A stretch of DNA of 64,000 nt from Helicobacter pylori. Its GTDB lineage: Bacteria > Campylobacterota > Campylobacteria > Campylobacterales > Helicobacteraceae. The stretch covers positions 1,240,001 to 1,304,000 of the forward strand of contig NZ_CP011487.1 in NCBI RefSeq assembly GCF_001653475.1, in the 5' to 3' direction. This document shows positions 42,643-53,598 of this stretch, in pieces. The notes below the pieces were generated by a model. That model was given only the letters and a program-made list of their open reading frames with translations, was not told the DNA's origin and searched no databases. Every line of letters begins with the position of its first letter. Positions within the stretch are counted from its first letter, which is position 1. Both the position numbers and the translations under genes were made by a program.

Positions 42643-45138
42643 ATGACTGAAGATTTTCCTAAAATTCTGCCTTTATTGGTAGAAGAAGACACCTTTTTAT
42701 ACCCCTTTATGATAGCCCCTATTTTTTTGCAAAATAATGCGAGCATCAAGGCGCTAGCTTACGCTAAAAACAATAAATCATTAGTCTTTATTGCATGCCA
42801 AAAAGACAAATTGACTGACAATGAAGCCCCTTATTATGATGTGGGGGTGATTGGATCTATCATGCGTGAAGCCAACATGCCTAATGGGCGCGTGAAATTG
42901 CTCTTTAATGGCATCGCTAAGGGGCGCATTTTAGAGCCTGCTAAAGAAAACGAGCAAGGCTTTTTAGAAGCCCAAATAAGCCCTATTGAATATTTAGAAT
43001 ACGATAAAGAAAACATTCAAGCTATCGTGGAAGTGCTAAAAGAAAAAGTGATCACTCTAGCCAATGTCAGCTCACTCTTTCCCCCGGATTTAATCAAGGC
43101 TTTAGAAGACAATGACGATCCTAACCGCATCGCTGATTTAATCGCAGCGGCCTTGCATTTGAAAAAAGATCAAGCGTATTCTCTTTTTGCCAGCAACAAC
43201 ACCGAACAGCGCTTGTTGGATTTGATTGATATTGTGATAGAAGAGACTAAAACCCAAAAACTCCAAAAAGAAATCAAGTCCAAAGTCCATCAAAAAATGG
43301 AGCAAACTAATAAGGAATATTTCTTAAAAGAGCAGCTCAAACAAATCCAAAAAGAGCTTGGCACAGACAAACAACGAGATGAGGATTTAAACCAATACTA
43401 CCAAAAACTAGAAAGCATCAAGCCTTTTTTAAAAGAAGAAGCGTTTAAGGAGATTAAAAAGCAAATTGACCGACTAAGCCGAACCCATGCGGATAGCTCT
43501 GATAGTGCGACTTTACAAAATTATATTGAAACCATGCTGGATGTGCCTTTTGGGCAATATAAAAAAAAAGCGCTTGACATTAAGCATGTGAAAGAGCAAT
43601 TAGATAACGATCATTATTCCTTAAAAAGGCCTAAAGAGCGTATTATAGAATACTTTGCCACCATGCAGCTTTTAGAAATGCGCCACAAGAAAAAGCAAGA
43701 AAAAAAGGACAAAGCTAAAGGCACGATTTTATGCTTTTATGGGCCTCCTGGCGTGGGTAAAACGAGTTTAGCTAATTCCATTGCTAAAGCGATAGAACGC
43801 CCTTTAGTCAGGATCGCTTTGGGGGGCTTAGAAGATGTGAATGAATTAAGAGGGCACAGACGCACTTATATAGGCTCAATGCCTGGGCGCATTGTCCAAG
43901 GGCTTATTGAAGCTAAAAAGATGAATCCGGTCATGGTTTTAGATGAAATTGATAAGGTGGATAGGAGCGTTAGGGGTGATCCAGCGAGCGCTTTATTAGA
44001 GATCTTAGACCCTGAGCAAAATGCCGCTTTTAGGGATCATTATGCGAATTTTAGCATTGATTTATCGCAAGTGATTTTTATCGCTACCGCTAATAATATT
44101 GACAGGATCCCAGCCCCCTTAAGAGACAGAATGGAATTTATCAGCGTGTCCAGCTACACGCCTAATGAAAAAGAAGAAATCGCTAAAAACTATCTCATCC
44201 CCCAAGAATTAGAAAAGCACGCCTTAAAGCCTAGCGAAGTTGAGATTAGCCATGAGTGTTTGAAACTCATTATTGAAAAATACACCAGAGAAGCGGGCGT
44301 TAGGGATTTACGAAGACAAATCGCAACGATTATGCGTAAAGTGGCGTTAAAATACCTAGAAGACAATCCGCACAAAAAAGGGCGAACCAAAAAAGGCGAA
44401 GATAAAAAAAGCGAAAATGAAGAAAACGAAAAGAGAGGTGGAAACAAAGATTTCTGTGTCTCTATCACGCCCAGCAACCTTAAAGAATATTTAGAACGCA
44501 TGGTGTTTGAAATTGACCCCATAGATGAAGAAAATAAAATCGGTATTATCAATGGTTTGGCATGGACTCCAGTAGGCGGTGATGTGCTTAAAATTGAAGC
44601 GGTTAAGATTAGAGGCAAGGGGGAATTGAAACTCACAGGGAGCCTAGGCGATGTGATGAAAGAATCCGCCATTATTGCTTTTTCTGTTGTCAAAGTCTTA
44701 TTGGATAACGAAACCTTAAAAGCGCCTACAATCCCTAGCGAAACCCCTAAAGATGCAGAGGGCAAGAAAAAGAAAAAAGCGCTGAAAGTCTATAACGCTT
44801 ATGATTTGCACTTGCATGTCCCTGAGGGGGCTACGCCTAAAGACGGTCCGAGTGCTGGGATCGCTATGGCGAGCGTGATGGCGAGCATTTTATGCGATAG
44901 GGCTACAAGAAGCGAAGTGGCAATGACAGGCGAATTGACTTTGAGCGGGGAAGTTTTACCCATAGGAGGGTTGAAAGAAAAATTGATTGCCGCTTTTAAA
45001 GCCGGCATTAAAACCGCTCTCATTCCTGTCAAAAATTACGAAAGGGATTTAGATGAAATCCCTGCTGAAGTACGAGAGAATTTAAATATCGTTGCGGTGA
45101 AAAACATCGCTGAAGTGTTAGAAAAAACTTTACTTTAA
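42643..45138 (+). CDS. lon: ATP-dependent protease Lon
   Basis: An 831-residue cytosolic protease. The N-terminal substrate-binding domain (about 10-200) is followed by a coiled coil, the AAA+ module with Walker A GPPGVGKTSLA near residue 372, and the serine-lysine protease domain. The catalytic Ser is in PKDGPSAGIAMA near 735 and the Lys is in GGLKEKLIAAFKAG near 778. A Lys/Glu-rich insertion (KKGRTKKGEDKKSENEEN, about 580-600) precedes the protease domain, as in other H. pylori. ATG 42643 follows AGAGATGAAAA. The frame is intact. Confidence 0.96.
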   Translation: MTEDFPKILPLLVEEDTFLYPFMIAPIFLQNNASIKALAYAKNNKSLVFIACQKDKLTDNEAPYYDVGVIGSIMREANMPNGRVKLLFNGIAKGRILEPAKENEQGFLEAQISPIEYLEYDKENIQAIVEVLKEKVITLANVSSLFPPDLIKALEDNDDPNRIADLIAAALHLKKDQAYSLFASNNTEQRLLDLIDIVIEETKTQKLQKEIKSKVHQKMEQTNKEYFLKEQLKQIQKELGTDKQRDEDLNQYYQKLESIKPFLKEEAFKEIKKQIDRLSRTHADSSDSATLQNYIETMLDVPFGQYKKKALDIKHVKEQLDNDHYSLKRPKERIIEYFATMQLLEMRHKKKQEKKDKAKGTILCFYGPPGVGKTSLANSIAKAIERPLVRIALGGLEDVNELRGHRRTYIGSMPGRIVQGLIEAKKMNPVMVLDEIDKVDRSVRGDPASALLEILDPEQNAAFRDHYANFSIDLSQVIFIATANNIDRIPAPLRDRMEFISVSSYTPNEKEEIAKNYLIPQELEKHALKPSEVEISHECLKLIIEKYTREAGVRDLRRQIATIMRKVALKYLEDNPHKKGRTKKGEDKKSENEENEKRGGNKDFCVSITPSNLKEYLERMVFEIDPIDEENKIGIINGLAWTPVGGDVLKIEAVKIRGKGELKLTGSLGDVMKESAIIAFSVVKVLLDNETLKAPTIPSETPKDAEGKKKKKALKVYNAYDLHLHVPEGATPKDGPSAGIAMASVMASILCDRATRSEVAMTGELTLSGEVLPIGGLKEKLIAAFKAGIKTALIPVKNYERDLDEIPAEVRENLNIVAVKNIAEVLEKTLL

Positions 45139-45146
45139 CATTTGAC

Positions 45147-45974
45147 ATGAAAATAGGCATTATTGGTTTAGGGCTTATGGGGGGGAGTTTGGGGCTGGCC
45201 TTACAAGAATTGGGGCGTTTTAAAAGCGTCATAGGCTATGATCATAACGCTTTGCATGCTAAATTGGCTTTGACTTTGGGGCTTGTAGATGAATGCGTGG
45301 AATTTGAAAAGATTTTAGAATGCGATGTGATTTTTTTGGCCATTCCGGTTGAGGGCATCATTGAATGTTTGAAAAAAATGACTCCCGTTAAAAAAAGCAC
45401 AACGATTATTGATTTAGGGGGCGCTAAAGCACAAATCATTCACAATATTCCTAAAAGCATTCGTAAGAATTTCATCGCCGCGCACCCCATGTGCGGGACA
45501 GAGTTTTATGGCCCTAAAGCGAGCGTTAAGGGGCTATATGAAAATGCTCTTGTGATATTGTGCGATTTAGAAGATTCAGGGACTGAGCAAGTAGAGATCG
45601 CTAAAGAAATCTTTTTAGGCATTAAAGCGCGCTTGATCAAAATGAAATCCAACGAGCATGACGCCCATGTGGCTTATATCAGCCATTTACCCCATGTTTT
45701 GAGCTATGCGTTAGCTAATAGCGTTTTAAAGCAAAATGACCCAGAGATGATTCTATCCTTAGCGGGTGGGGGTTTTAGGGATATGAGCCGTTTGTCTAAA
45801 AGCTCGCCTTTAATGTGGAAAGATATTTTCAAACAAAACCGAGACAATGTCTTAGAAGCGGTTAAAAAATGCGAAAAAGAAATCGTGCAAGCTAAGGCTT
45901 GGATAGAAAATAACGATTATGAAAGCCTTGCAGAATGGATGGCACAAGCGAACAAACTCCAGGAGTTCATGTAA
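45147..45974 (+). CDS. tyrA: Prephenate dehydrogenase
   Basis: This 275-residue cytosolic enzyme oxidises and decarboxylates prephenate to 4-hydroxyphenylpyruvate for tyrosine synthesis. It begins with the NAD-binding motif GIIGLGLMGGSLG, then has AAHPMCGTEFYGP (substrate-binding His) near residue 110 and HDAHVAYISHLPHVLSYALA near 170-190. It starts 8 bp after the lon stop, so the two are probably one unit. Confidence 0.95.
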   Translation: MKIGIIGLGLMGGSLGLALQELGRFKSVIGYDHNALHAKLALTLGLVDECVEFEKILECDVIFLAIPVEGIIECLKKMTPVKKSTTIIDLGGAKAQIIHNIPKSIRKNFIAAHPMCGTEFYGPKASVKGLYENALVILCDLEDSGTEQVEIAKEIFLGIKARLIKMKSNEHDAHVAYISHLPHVLSYALANSVLKQNDPEMILSLAGGGFRDMSRLSKSSPLMWKDIFKQNRDNVLEAVKKCEKEIVQAKAWIENNDYESLAEWMAQANKLQEFM

Positions 45975-46114
45975 GGGGTATTTTTGGATTGTCTTTATTG
46001 ATTATAGGCTGTTTCATACGGATAGCATGGCTTGATCTAGCAAATCAGCAAACAACTATAAGAAATTATCTTAAATCCGGATCTATTATTGTATTTTCCA
46101 CAATTGTAATATAA
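45935..46114 (+). other. Doubtful 59-codon frame overlapping the tyrA end; otherwise empty spacer to 46262
   Basis: A frame starting at an ATG inside tyrA would give a 59-residue peptide with one hydrophobic segment (FGLSLLIIGCFIRIAWL). There is no ribosome site, so it is more likely a relic or chance frame. I see nothing else in 45975-46262 before the end of the converging nuclease gene. Confidence 0.2.
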
Positions 46115-46262
46115 TAATAGTTTTTATCCCATTTTTTTTGCCAATACCTATGAAGTCCTTATCGCTTCCAACAAAAAACAAATTTTAGCCGTTTAGGAAT
46201 GTGATTTCTTAAACCTTTTTATCAAAAATACCGGTGTTTTTATGGGCATTTTAAGGGCGGTT

Positions 46263-47111
46263 TTAATACTTCTTAGCGTTGTTAAGATACTTAGACAATT
46301 CATTCAATTCAGCGTTTTTATTGTTCTTAAAAACCACTTGCTTTTCCACTCGCTCATATTCTTTACAATCTCTTCTCATTGCTTGTAAGGGATACTTTTG
46401 GTTGTCATTAGGGATATAAAAACATTCGCTTTTAGCGTTTTCATAGCTATCCGTTAAGCTTATATCATAGTGGTACCAAAATCCGCTAGGGATAGCGATA
46501 TTTTTAGAGCTAAAAGTCCTATAACCTTGTTTGATGATGGTGAGTTCTTCTACTAAAACTTGATGGTATTTCCTAGCCAAATTACGGCCCTCTTTTTCTA
46601 CTAACAAAACAGAATGCCTGTTGGTGTTTTTGGCTTCAGGGGTGATGTTAGTCATTCTGTAAGTCTCTCTTAAAGGGTTAGACGCAAAATCAAAAGAAGC
46701 GTCATTCGCCACAAAATGCCCCCTATCAAAACCGCTTCTTGTGTAATCTTGTGTCGTGGCTTGTTGGTATTTTGCTAATCGTGTGTCCGTTTTAAACTCA
46801 TAGCGTTTTTCAATATTATTTTTATCCACTAAATCCCCAAACAACACGCTCACGCCATAAATAGGGTTTTTTAACTCGCTAGAATAACACACCGAATAAA
46901 AGTTATTTTTTAAGACTTTACAATCAATGTCAGTGAGCATGCCATTAGCATAGGTCTTAGTGGGGTTAGCACTATTTACTTGATTTTTGATTTCATTAAG
47001 CTTTTTAGCGGTGTAGCTGTTAATCGCATTAGTGAAATTATCCAGCATGTCCGCTTGGAGCCAACTCATAGCGAAAAGGCTAAAACAGAGCAGGTTTTTA
47101 AAGGTTTTCAT
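46263..47111 (-). CDS. Secreted DNA/RNA non-specific endonuclease (NucA/EndoG family)
   Basis: This 282-residue protein has a signal peptide (MKTFKNLLCFSLFAMSWLQA) and the family active site DRGHFVAND near residues 129-137. TNITPEAKNTNRHS follows downstream (metal-binding Asn). In this family the His of DRGH is the general base and a Mg2+ is held by the Asn. It should act in the periplasm or outside the cell, for example on incoming DNA. The ATG follows AGGAGCAAAAC. It stands alone beside type III R-M system 2. Confidence 0.92.
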   Translation of the reverse strand: MKTFKNLLCFSLFAMSWLQADMLDNFTNAINSYTAKKLNEIKNQVNSANPTKTYANGMLTDIDCKVLKNNFYSVCYSSELKNPIYGVSVLFGDLVDKNNIEKRYEFKTDTRLAKYQQATTQDYTRSGFDRGHFVANDASFDFASNPLRETYRMTNITPEAKNTNRHSVLLVEKEGRNLARKYHQVLVEELTIIKQGYRTFSSKNIAIPSGFWYHYDISLTDSYENAKSECFYIPNDNQKYPLQAMRRDCKEYERVEKQVVFKNNKNAELNELSKYLNNAKKY

Positions 47112-47229
47112 GTTTTGCTCCTTTTTGATTGGCTTGAATACTACAATAATCTTTTTAATAGTTTATTTTTACCCGCTAAATAGCCTAGCGCATAGCGTTT
47201 TGATGCGTTAAGCGGTGCGCGTTAAATGA

Positions 47230-49030
47230 TCACAAAGAATAAAAAATTTCATTGTATTTTTTAGTGATCTCATCTATCCCCCATGCGTATTCGTCCATAT
47301 CGCCCACGCTTAAATAGTCTTCATTAGCGTCTAAAAGATTACAACAAATCTTTTTTTGCTCGTTTAAATCTAAATTTTGGAAATCTTCGCTATGGATTTC
47401 ATTAATTTTACAATCTGAGCGTTTTAAAATGCGCTCACTCAGATCGTTAAAGATTTTTAGGCATTCGTTAGCACTTTTAGCGTTAAGGATTTGTTTTTTA
47501 ATCTCTAAATTCACTTCTTTTAATTCAGCATACACAAAACTCCCACCCCCTTTAAAATCGCATTTTTTAGAAATGCCCCCTTGCTCGCCCTCTATGACTT
47601 TTTTTAACCTTTCTTTGGTGATCGTTTCTATATAGTCCATTTGCTCGATGCCAATGTATCTGCGTTTCATTTTGTGCGCCACCGCGCAAGTCGTCCCGCT
47701 CCCGGCAAAAAAGTCTAACACGAGATCGTTTTCGTTGGTGGAAATTTCTAAAATTCTTGAAATTAGGGCTTCGGGTTTGGGGTTATTAAAAATTTTATTT
47801 CCATTAAATAGTTGCTTTATTTCAGCATCTCCATTAAGATTATAACCAACTTCTGATCCGTCCCAAAAAGTTGAAGATTTTCTACCTTCGGCTACTTCTG
47901 AAAGATAGCGTTTAGCCATAGGATTTTTACCATTAAAAACTATTCTATTATTTTGTTCCATATCTTTTAATGTGCCCTATTGAATAACGCCAAAAAGTTC
48001 CGCTAGGGGGAGACCAAGTTTTACCATTTAGAAAAGTATAAGGGCTAAAATTATTACCACTTTTTGCCCACACAGGGTCTAATTTGTAGAAACCATTTTC
48101 ATCTTTTAATTTATACAAATTTGATTTATCAAACGGCTCATTACTAATAAGGTTTTTAGAAAAATTTTTGCAATAACATAGTATGTATTCAATATTTTTT
48201 GAAAAATTAGCAGCATCATTTTTAACTGAATGAAATTGTTTCCAACTAATACACCCAACAAAATTCTCCCTAAGAAAAATCTCATTCATCAACACTTTTA
48301 AATAAGCTTGTTCGTTGTCGTCGCATTGGATAAAAATCACGCCATCATCTTTTAAAAATTCTCTAGCGATTTCAAGGCGGTTTTTCATAAACACTAGCCA
48401 AGAGCTGTGGTTAAAATTATCGTTGTAGTTAAAGCTGTCGTTACCGGTATTATAAGGAGGGTCAATGTAGATGCATTTGACTTGTTTAGCGAATTTCTTT
48501 TTTAAAGAATGAAGAGCGATCAAATTATTGCCTTTGATAAGGTAGTTTGTGTTTCTGTCTTTTAAAGCACTTTCTAAATCGCCTTCTCCATGCATTTCAA
48601 AACGGCACAGCGCTTTTTTGTGTAAAAGCGTGTCAATTGCTTTTTTATGCAATATCTCATGGTAAAAACACTCTTTAGATTTGGTGCTGTCATCTTTAGC
48701 GTTGCCCAATAGAACATTGTCTTTAAAAGGGAAATTCAAAACGACCAGTTCGTTGGATTTTATCGGACGCCCTTGTAAATATAAGCCGATTTTATTTGCA
48801 AATCGTGTGAAAGAGTTTTCTAATTTTTTTGCTGTTAAACATTCTAGTAACGCTTTTTGATTGAATACAAGCGAATTAGCGATTGTTTTAAAAAAGTGTT
48901 TTTTATAATCGTTAGCGTTCGGGTTTGAAAGCATGAATTCTAAAAGCTTTTCATTCATCTGTAAGATTAAAGTTTCTAAGCGTTCTTCGCTTTCAAAATG
49001 CGCGATTAAGTTTTTGAGTAAGTTTAACAT
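47230..49030 (-). pseudogene. mod: Type III DNA methyltransferase mod2, frameshifted at an A4 tract
   Basis: Modification subunit of type III system 2. The first frame (360 codons from ATG 49030) has motif IV DPPYNTGNDSF near residue 195 and ends at 47948. The second has PEALISRILEIS and the AdoMet motif DFFAGSGTTCAVAH. The join is at ATTAAAAGATATGG: with three A it would read GHIKDMEQNN across both parts. The length is one base over 600 codons, so one extra A (47965-47968) explains it. The recognition domain (about 47800-48250) is AT-richer. ATG 49030 overlaps the res2 end, so the order is res then mod. Confidence 0.87.
47671..47793. repeat. 123-bp segment shared with mod1, inverted (copy in mod2)
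   Basis: Reverse complement of 32937-33059 with about five mismatches. The two mod genes are 14.6 kb apart in opposite orientation. Confidence 0.9.
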
Positions 49031-51547
49031 GAATGGTCCTTAAAGATTTTGTCAAAAGCGTTTTGGAATTCTTCTGTGATCGCTTTGTTAGGGAGCGTGA
49101 AAAAAGGCAAGCCCTTTAAATCTAATTTTTTGTTACGGCTTTTAAGCGTGGTGTTTTCTAACCTTTCTAAAAATTCTTTTTTCCAAGCGTTAGAAGGCTC
49201 TAAATGTTCGCCTTTAACTTCCATATAGCAAGTGAAGCCTAAAAATTCATCTTCATGCGTTTGAGCAAAAAGGATAAAATCCGGTTCAAAACCTTGTGCG
49301 TGATAAGGGCCTTCTATGTTGCAAAAAACTTTTAATTCAGTGAAATGGTCGTTCCTTAAAACGCACCATTCTTTGAATTTTTTGTCTAAAATCTCTTTAT
49401 GGTCGTTGATGTAATCTAAAAACTCCCTTTCTAACTCGCTGTCTAGTTTCCTCATGTCCTTAAAAAGCAGCCATTCATAGGGGGGAATGTCTTTTTCAAA
49501 TTCGCTAGCGTTAAGGCTTCTGTTATGCGTTTCAAATTCTTTTAATTCTAACACGCTCACTTCGTATTGATCTTGCTCTTTTAAAAGCGTGTCTTTTAAA
49601 TTTTCAACGATATAAACAGCGAGTTCTAAAAGCGTTTTGTTGTCGTCAAATTTTTGTTTTTTATGAAAGTTTATTGTTAATGGAGAGATATACCGCTCTA
49701 TAAATTCCACTTTATTGTTAAAGGGATGTTTTTTAAAGGCTTCTTTAAGCGTTTTGAAATCCAGGTTTTTTACACTAATGGCTTTTAAAAAATAATTTAG
49801 GGGGATCTTATTTAAGACAATGGGATTATAATAAGTTTTATCGCCTTTATTTTCTTTAAAATCCACTTTCTTTTCATACACACTAAAGCCAAATAAGGGG
49901 ACTTGCAAACTTTGGAGCTTGACTGCAACAGGGTCTGTATAATCCTTCAATAAGTTTTTCTTTTTGTCTTTTGTATTGCTTGCATAGTAGCATTTGAAAT
50001 GCTTGGTGGGCGTTAAAGGGATAGTTTGTTTTTCATTTACAAATCCTCCTAAATCTTGTAACTCGTTGTTTAATTTAGCGATAAACTCGCTGTCATAAAT
50101 GGCATGGTAGTCTAACCTCTCTAGCGCGCTTAAGGGGTGGGAAAGATCGAACTTGCGTTGGTAAAACTCTATGCGGCTCTGTTTGAAATCGTTATAGCTA
50201 AAGGGGTAGTATCTCGCTCCTCGCCCTATGAGCTGGGCGTCTTTAATGGTGTCTTTTTGAATGGCTTTATTTTTAAGCCTGACAATGTCAAACAAATTTA
50301 ACACATCCCAGCCTTCATTGAGCTTATCCACACTAAAAATCACTCTCTTAGGGTTGTCTCTGTCTTCTAGGGAGTTCAATAAAAGCATGCCCTTTTCTAA
50401 TTCTTTTTCGTTATTGGTGTTAATCTGAACGATTTTTTTGAATTTCGTTTGCAAGAATGCGGCAAGATTAGGGGTGTAATTTTGCTTGTCAAAAAAGTTT
50501 TTAGCGTCTTTAAAAAAAGCGTTGCAGCTGTGATTGAAAAAATTTTCTATATCTAAAGGGCTTAAATTTTCTAAAAAGGCGTTGAAGCGCTTTTGATTTT
50601 CCTTACTATCTTCAATCCTCTCGCTTTTAAACAAAATGCATGGTTTAAAGTTTTCAATATTATGGTGTTGGGCTAATAATTCTTTATACAAACTTGAAAC
50701 GCATGCCCCTAAAAAGCGCGTTTCTGATTCTTTATTTTCATAAGAAAGGGAGTAGATGTTTTTGCAAAATTTATCCTCGCTAAATTCTTTTAAGGTGTAA
50801 GTGATCGCCTTTAAGTTTTCATATTTGTCTTTAACGCTTTTTTCATTAGGGATAGTGGCGCTAAATTCCAGCAATAAATTGTCTTTATTTTGTTCTAGGG
50901 CTAATTTCACAACGCTTTCCCAATTGCGTTTTTCTTCTGCATCGCTTAATTTCTTTTTAGTCTCTGTGTTTAAATGGCGCGCTTCATCCGCTAAAAAAAC
51001 TAATTTTTGATCTTTTAAATCCTCTATGGTGATAGCGTTTTCTTTAACTTTAGTGAGTAATGAAAATAAGCCCTGAATGGTGCTGAAATAAATGTTGATA
51101 GTGCCGTTATTGCTCTCGTTTAAATTATTGATGCTTTTAATTTCTGTGTTTTCATCATTGATATTGATATTTTCACTAAAAAGGTATTTTGATGAGGCGC
51201 TGTCTGTAAAGTTCAGTTTCGTTTTTTCTAAAATGCTGGTGCTATTCACAAAAAAAATAAAGTTTTGATAGCCTTGCTTGTAGCATTCTAAAATCAAACC
51301 CGCCATCACTAAGGTTTTGCCGCTACCGGTTGCCATTTCAAACATGAAATGCTTTTGAAAGGGGTTGGATCGCCGCTTTTCTAAATAATGGTGTATCGCT
51401 TGCTTTTGATAATCTCTAAGCTCTTTTTTTAAATTGCTTGTGATGTGAGTGGGTAGCTCTATTCCTTCATTATGGGGTGCGTTATTGGGCGTGTGAGATT
51501 TTTTTGCTGATTGGGGGAGGGTAACCTTGAGTGAATAAATCTTGCAT
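49024..51547 (-). pseudogene. res: Type III restriction subunit res2, frameshifted at an A7 tract near the start
   Basis: The natural start is ATG 51547, behind AAGGGA, reading MQDLFTQGYPPPISKK. Seven A at 51499-51505 (plus-strand T7) shift it and it stops soon after. With six A the frame continues as SHTPNNAPHNEGIELP into the helicase. The length is one base over 841 codons. The body is intact: Walker A MATGSGKTLVMAG, FLADEARHLN, NEGWDV and a C-terminal nuclease EPDFILFAQ/CYMEVKGEH. An internal ATG at 51345 lies just before Walker A and would make a protein lacking its N-terminal ~68 residues. Confidence 0.87.
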
Positions 51548-51705
51548 AAAATCCCTTAATGAAAAAGTGGGAAAATTATAGCGTAAAGTTTTGAGATTGA
51601 CTTTAAAAGCGTGAGCGGACAATTAAATTAAAATCAAATAAAGCTTTAGTTTTAATATTTAATGGAATAAAGCCCTTAAAATCAAAAGCGCTTCTTTTTC
51701 TTTGC

Positions 51706-51711
51706 TATAAT
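51706..51711 (+). promoter_or_regulatory. -10 promoter of bioB
   Basis: TTTGCTATAAT, a perfect TATAAT with upstream TGC, about 42 bp before the bioB start. Confidence 0.55.
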
Positions 51712-51752
51712 CAGTCTAAAAAAACCAATTTTTTTAAAACAAAGGAATGATG

Positions 51753-52601
51753 ATGCAAGAGATTTTTTTATGTTCTATTTCCAATGTGCGCAGTGGGGAT
51801 TGCAAGGAAGATTGCGCTTATTGCACGCAAAGCTCACACCACCAAGGAGCGATTAAGCGCTATAAATTCAAAGATGAAAAAGTGGTTTTACAAGAGGCTA
51901 GAGCGTTAAGAGAATTAGGGGCTTTAGGGTTTTGTCTGGTGACTTCAGGGCGCGAATTAGACGATGAAAAATGCGAATATATCGCCAAATTAGCTAAAGC
52001 CATCAATCAAGAAGAATTAGGCTTGCATTTAATCGCATGCTGCGGGCGCGCGGATTTGGAGCAATTAGAGTTTTTAAGAGATGCGGGCATTCATAGCTAT
52101 AACCATAATTTAGAGACTTCGCAAAATTTCTTCCCTAAAATTTGTTCCACGCACACATGGGAAGAAAGGTTTATCACATGCGAAAACGCTTTAAGGGCGG
52201 GGTTAGGCTTGTGCAGTGGGGGGATTTTTGGGCTTAATGAGAGCTGGGAAGACAGGATTGAAATGCTTAGGGCGTTAGCTTCGCTCTCCCCACACACCAC
52301 GCCGATCAATTTTTTCATTAAAAACCCGGTATTGCCTATTGATGCAGAGACTTTAAGTGCGGATGAAGCCCTAGAATGCGTGCTTTTGGCTAAAGAGTTT
52401 TTGCCTAACGCTAGGCTTATGGTGGCTGGAGGGCGTGAAGTAGTGTTTAAAGATAACGATGAAAAGGAAGCCAAGCTTTTTGAATACGGCATCAATGCGG
52501 TGGTGTTAGGGGATTATTTAACCACCAAAGGCAAAGCCCCTAAAAAAGATATAGAAAAACTGCTCTCTTATGGCTTGACAATGGCGACAAGCTGTCATTA
52601 A
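51753..52601 (+). CDS. bioB: Biotin synthase
   Basis: This radical-SAM enzyme inserts sulfur into dethiobiotin. The [4Fe-4S] motif CKEDCAYC is near residue 17-24, and Cys residues such as those in HLIACCGR and GLCSGGIFG lie further along. Three ATG codons occur in a row; AAAGGA at 51741-51746 best fits the third (51753), giving 282 residues. This is shorter than E. coli BioB (346), as usual in H. pylori. The stop shares a base with the ATG of the next gene. Confidence 0.93.
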   Translation: MQEIFLCSISNVRSGDCKEDCAYCTQSSHHQGAIKRYKFKDEKVVLQEARALRELGALGFCLVTSGRELDDEKCEYIAKLAKAINQEELGLHLIACCGRADLEQLEFLRDAGIHSYNHNLETSQNFFPKICSTHTWEERFITCENALRAGLGLCSGGIFGLNESWEDRIEMLRALASLSPHTTPINFFIKNPVLPIDAETLSADEALECVLLAKEFLPNARLMVAGGREVVFKDNDEKEAKLFEYGINAVVLGDYLTTKGKAPKKDIEKLLSYGLTMATSCH

Positions 52602-53479
52602 TGAGAGAACTTTTTAAAAGCGTTAGAGGGTTTTTGCGCCTTCTTAGAATGATTTTCCCCGAGCGTCTGAAAAACGCCTTTTTGGGCTTAAGCGAATTGT
52701 TTTACTACGCTTCCAGCTTGAGTTTTTATACGATTTTGTCTTTATCGCCTATTTTATTGTTTGTGTTCAGTCTTTTTGTGTCTAGTTACATGCAAGCGCA
52801 CAGTGGTGAAATGGAAGCCTTGATTTTCCCTAACGCCCCTAAACTCATTGGCGCAATTAAAGATTTTTTAGAAAATTTTAAAAAAACAGACATAGCCTTA
52901 GGCACGCTTGAAGAAGTGTCTATTGTGGTGGCGTTGGTGCTTTTTTGTGAAAATTACCGCTCCATCGCGTCAAAAATTTTTGATGCAAAGCCCAGAGATT
53001 ATGCGCATTTTAAGGGCAAAGAAATCTTTTTATTTTGGGGTTTTGGCACGACTTTAGTGTTTTTATTCGCTCTGCCTTTGGTGGTGTTTTTTGACATTAA
53101 GATCCAAGTGTTTTTTGAAGATAAAAATTCAAGTTTGTTGCATGTTTTAAGATGGATAGGCACTTATGCGTTTTTTTTGATCCTTTTTACCATTCCTACG
53201 AATAAGGTGTTTAAACATTATTTTTGGGTGTTTTTATGGGTGTTTTTTACGAGCGTTTCTTGGCATGTGCTGAAATGGGCTTTCACTTATTATGTGTTGT
53301 ATAACCGCACTTACCATGAGCTTTATGGGAGTGTTTCTATTTTGTGGTTTTTGATGAGCTGGGTGTATGTGAGCTGGCTTGTGATTTTAATTGGTATGTA
53401 TGGGTGCAAGGTGTGCGACACATTCGATCCTAAAGAAATGTTTAAGAAATTTTTAGGCTTTTTTAAAAAAGAAACTTGA
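52601..53479 (+). CDS. YihY/BrkB-family membrane protein
   Basis: This 292-residue protein has about six membrane helices and the family N-terminal block ASSLSFYTILSLSPILLF near residues 35-52. HELYGSVSILWFLMSWVYVSW is near the C-terminus. The family was once labelled RNase BN, which is no longer accepted; its function is unknown. It is translationally coupled to bioB through TAATG. A short tandem repeat (CAAACACAACCCCATACC, twice) lies just after it at about 53535-53570. Confidence 0.85.
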   Translation: MRELFKSVRGFLRLLRMIFPERLKNAFLGLSELFYYASSLSFYTILSLSPILLFVFSLFVSSYMQAHSGEMEALIFPNAPKLIGAIKDFLENFKKTDIALGTLEEVSIVVALVLFCENYRSIASKIFDAKPRDYAHFKGKEIFLFWGFGTTLVFLFALPLVVFFDIKIQVFFEDKNSSLLHVLRWIGTYAFFLILFTIPTNKVFKHYFWVFLWVFFTSVSWHVLKWAFTYYVLYNRTYHELYGSVSILWFLMSWVYVSWLVILIGMYGCKVCDTFDPKEMFKKFLGFFKKET

Positions 53480-53598
53480 TGAAAAAAGTTTTCTTTATAG
53501 ATCTGTTCTAAAAATCCAAAACACAAAAACCATTCAAACACAACCCCATACCTCAAACACAACCCCATACCAACCCTAAAAAACCCCAACTAAAAAAG

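Noticed and set aside
53530-53575. Tandem repeat of CAAACACAACCCCATACC as a possible CRISPR or regulatory repeat
   Set aside because: Only two adjacent copies with no spacer; no CRISPR array or cas gene is seen anywhere in the window.
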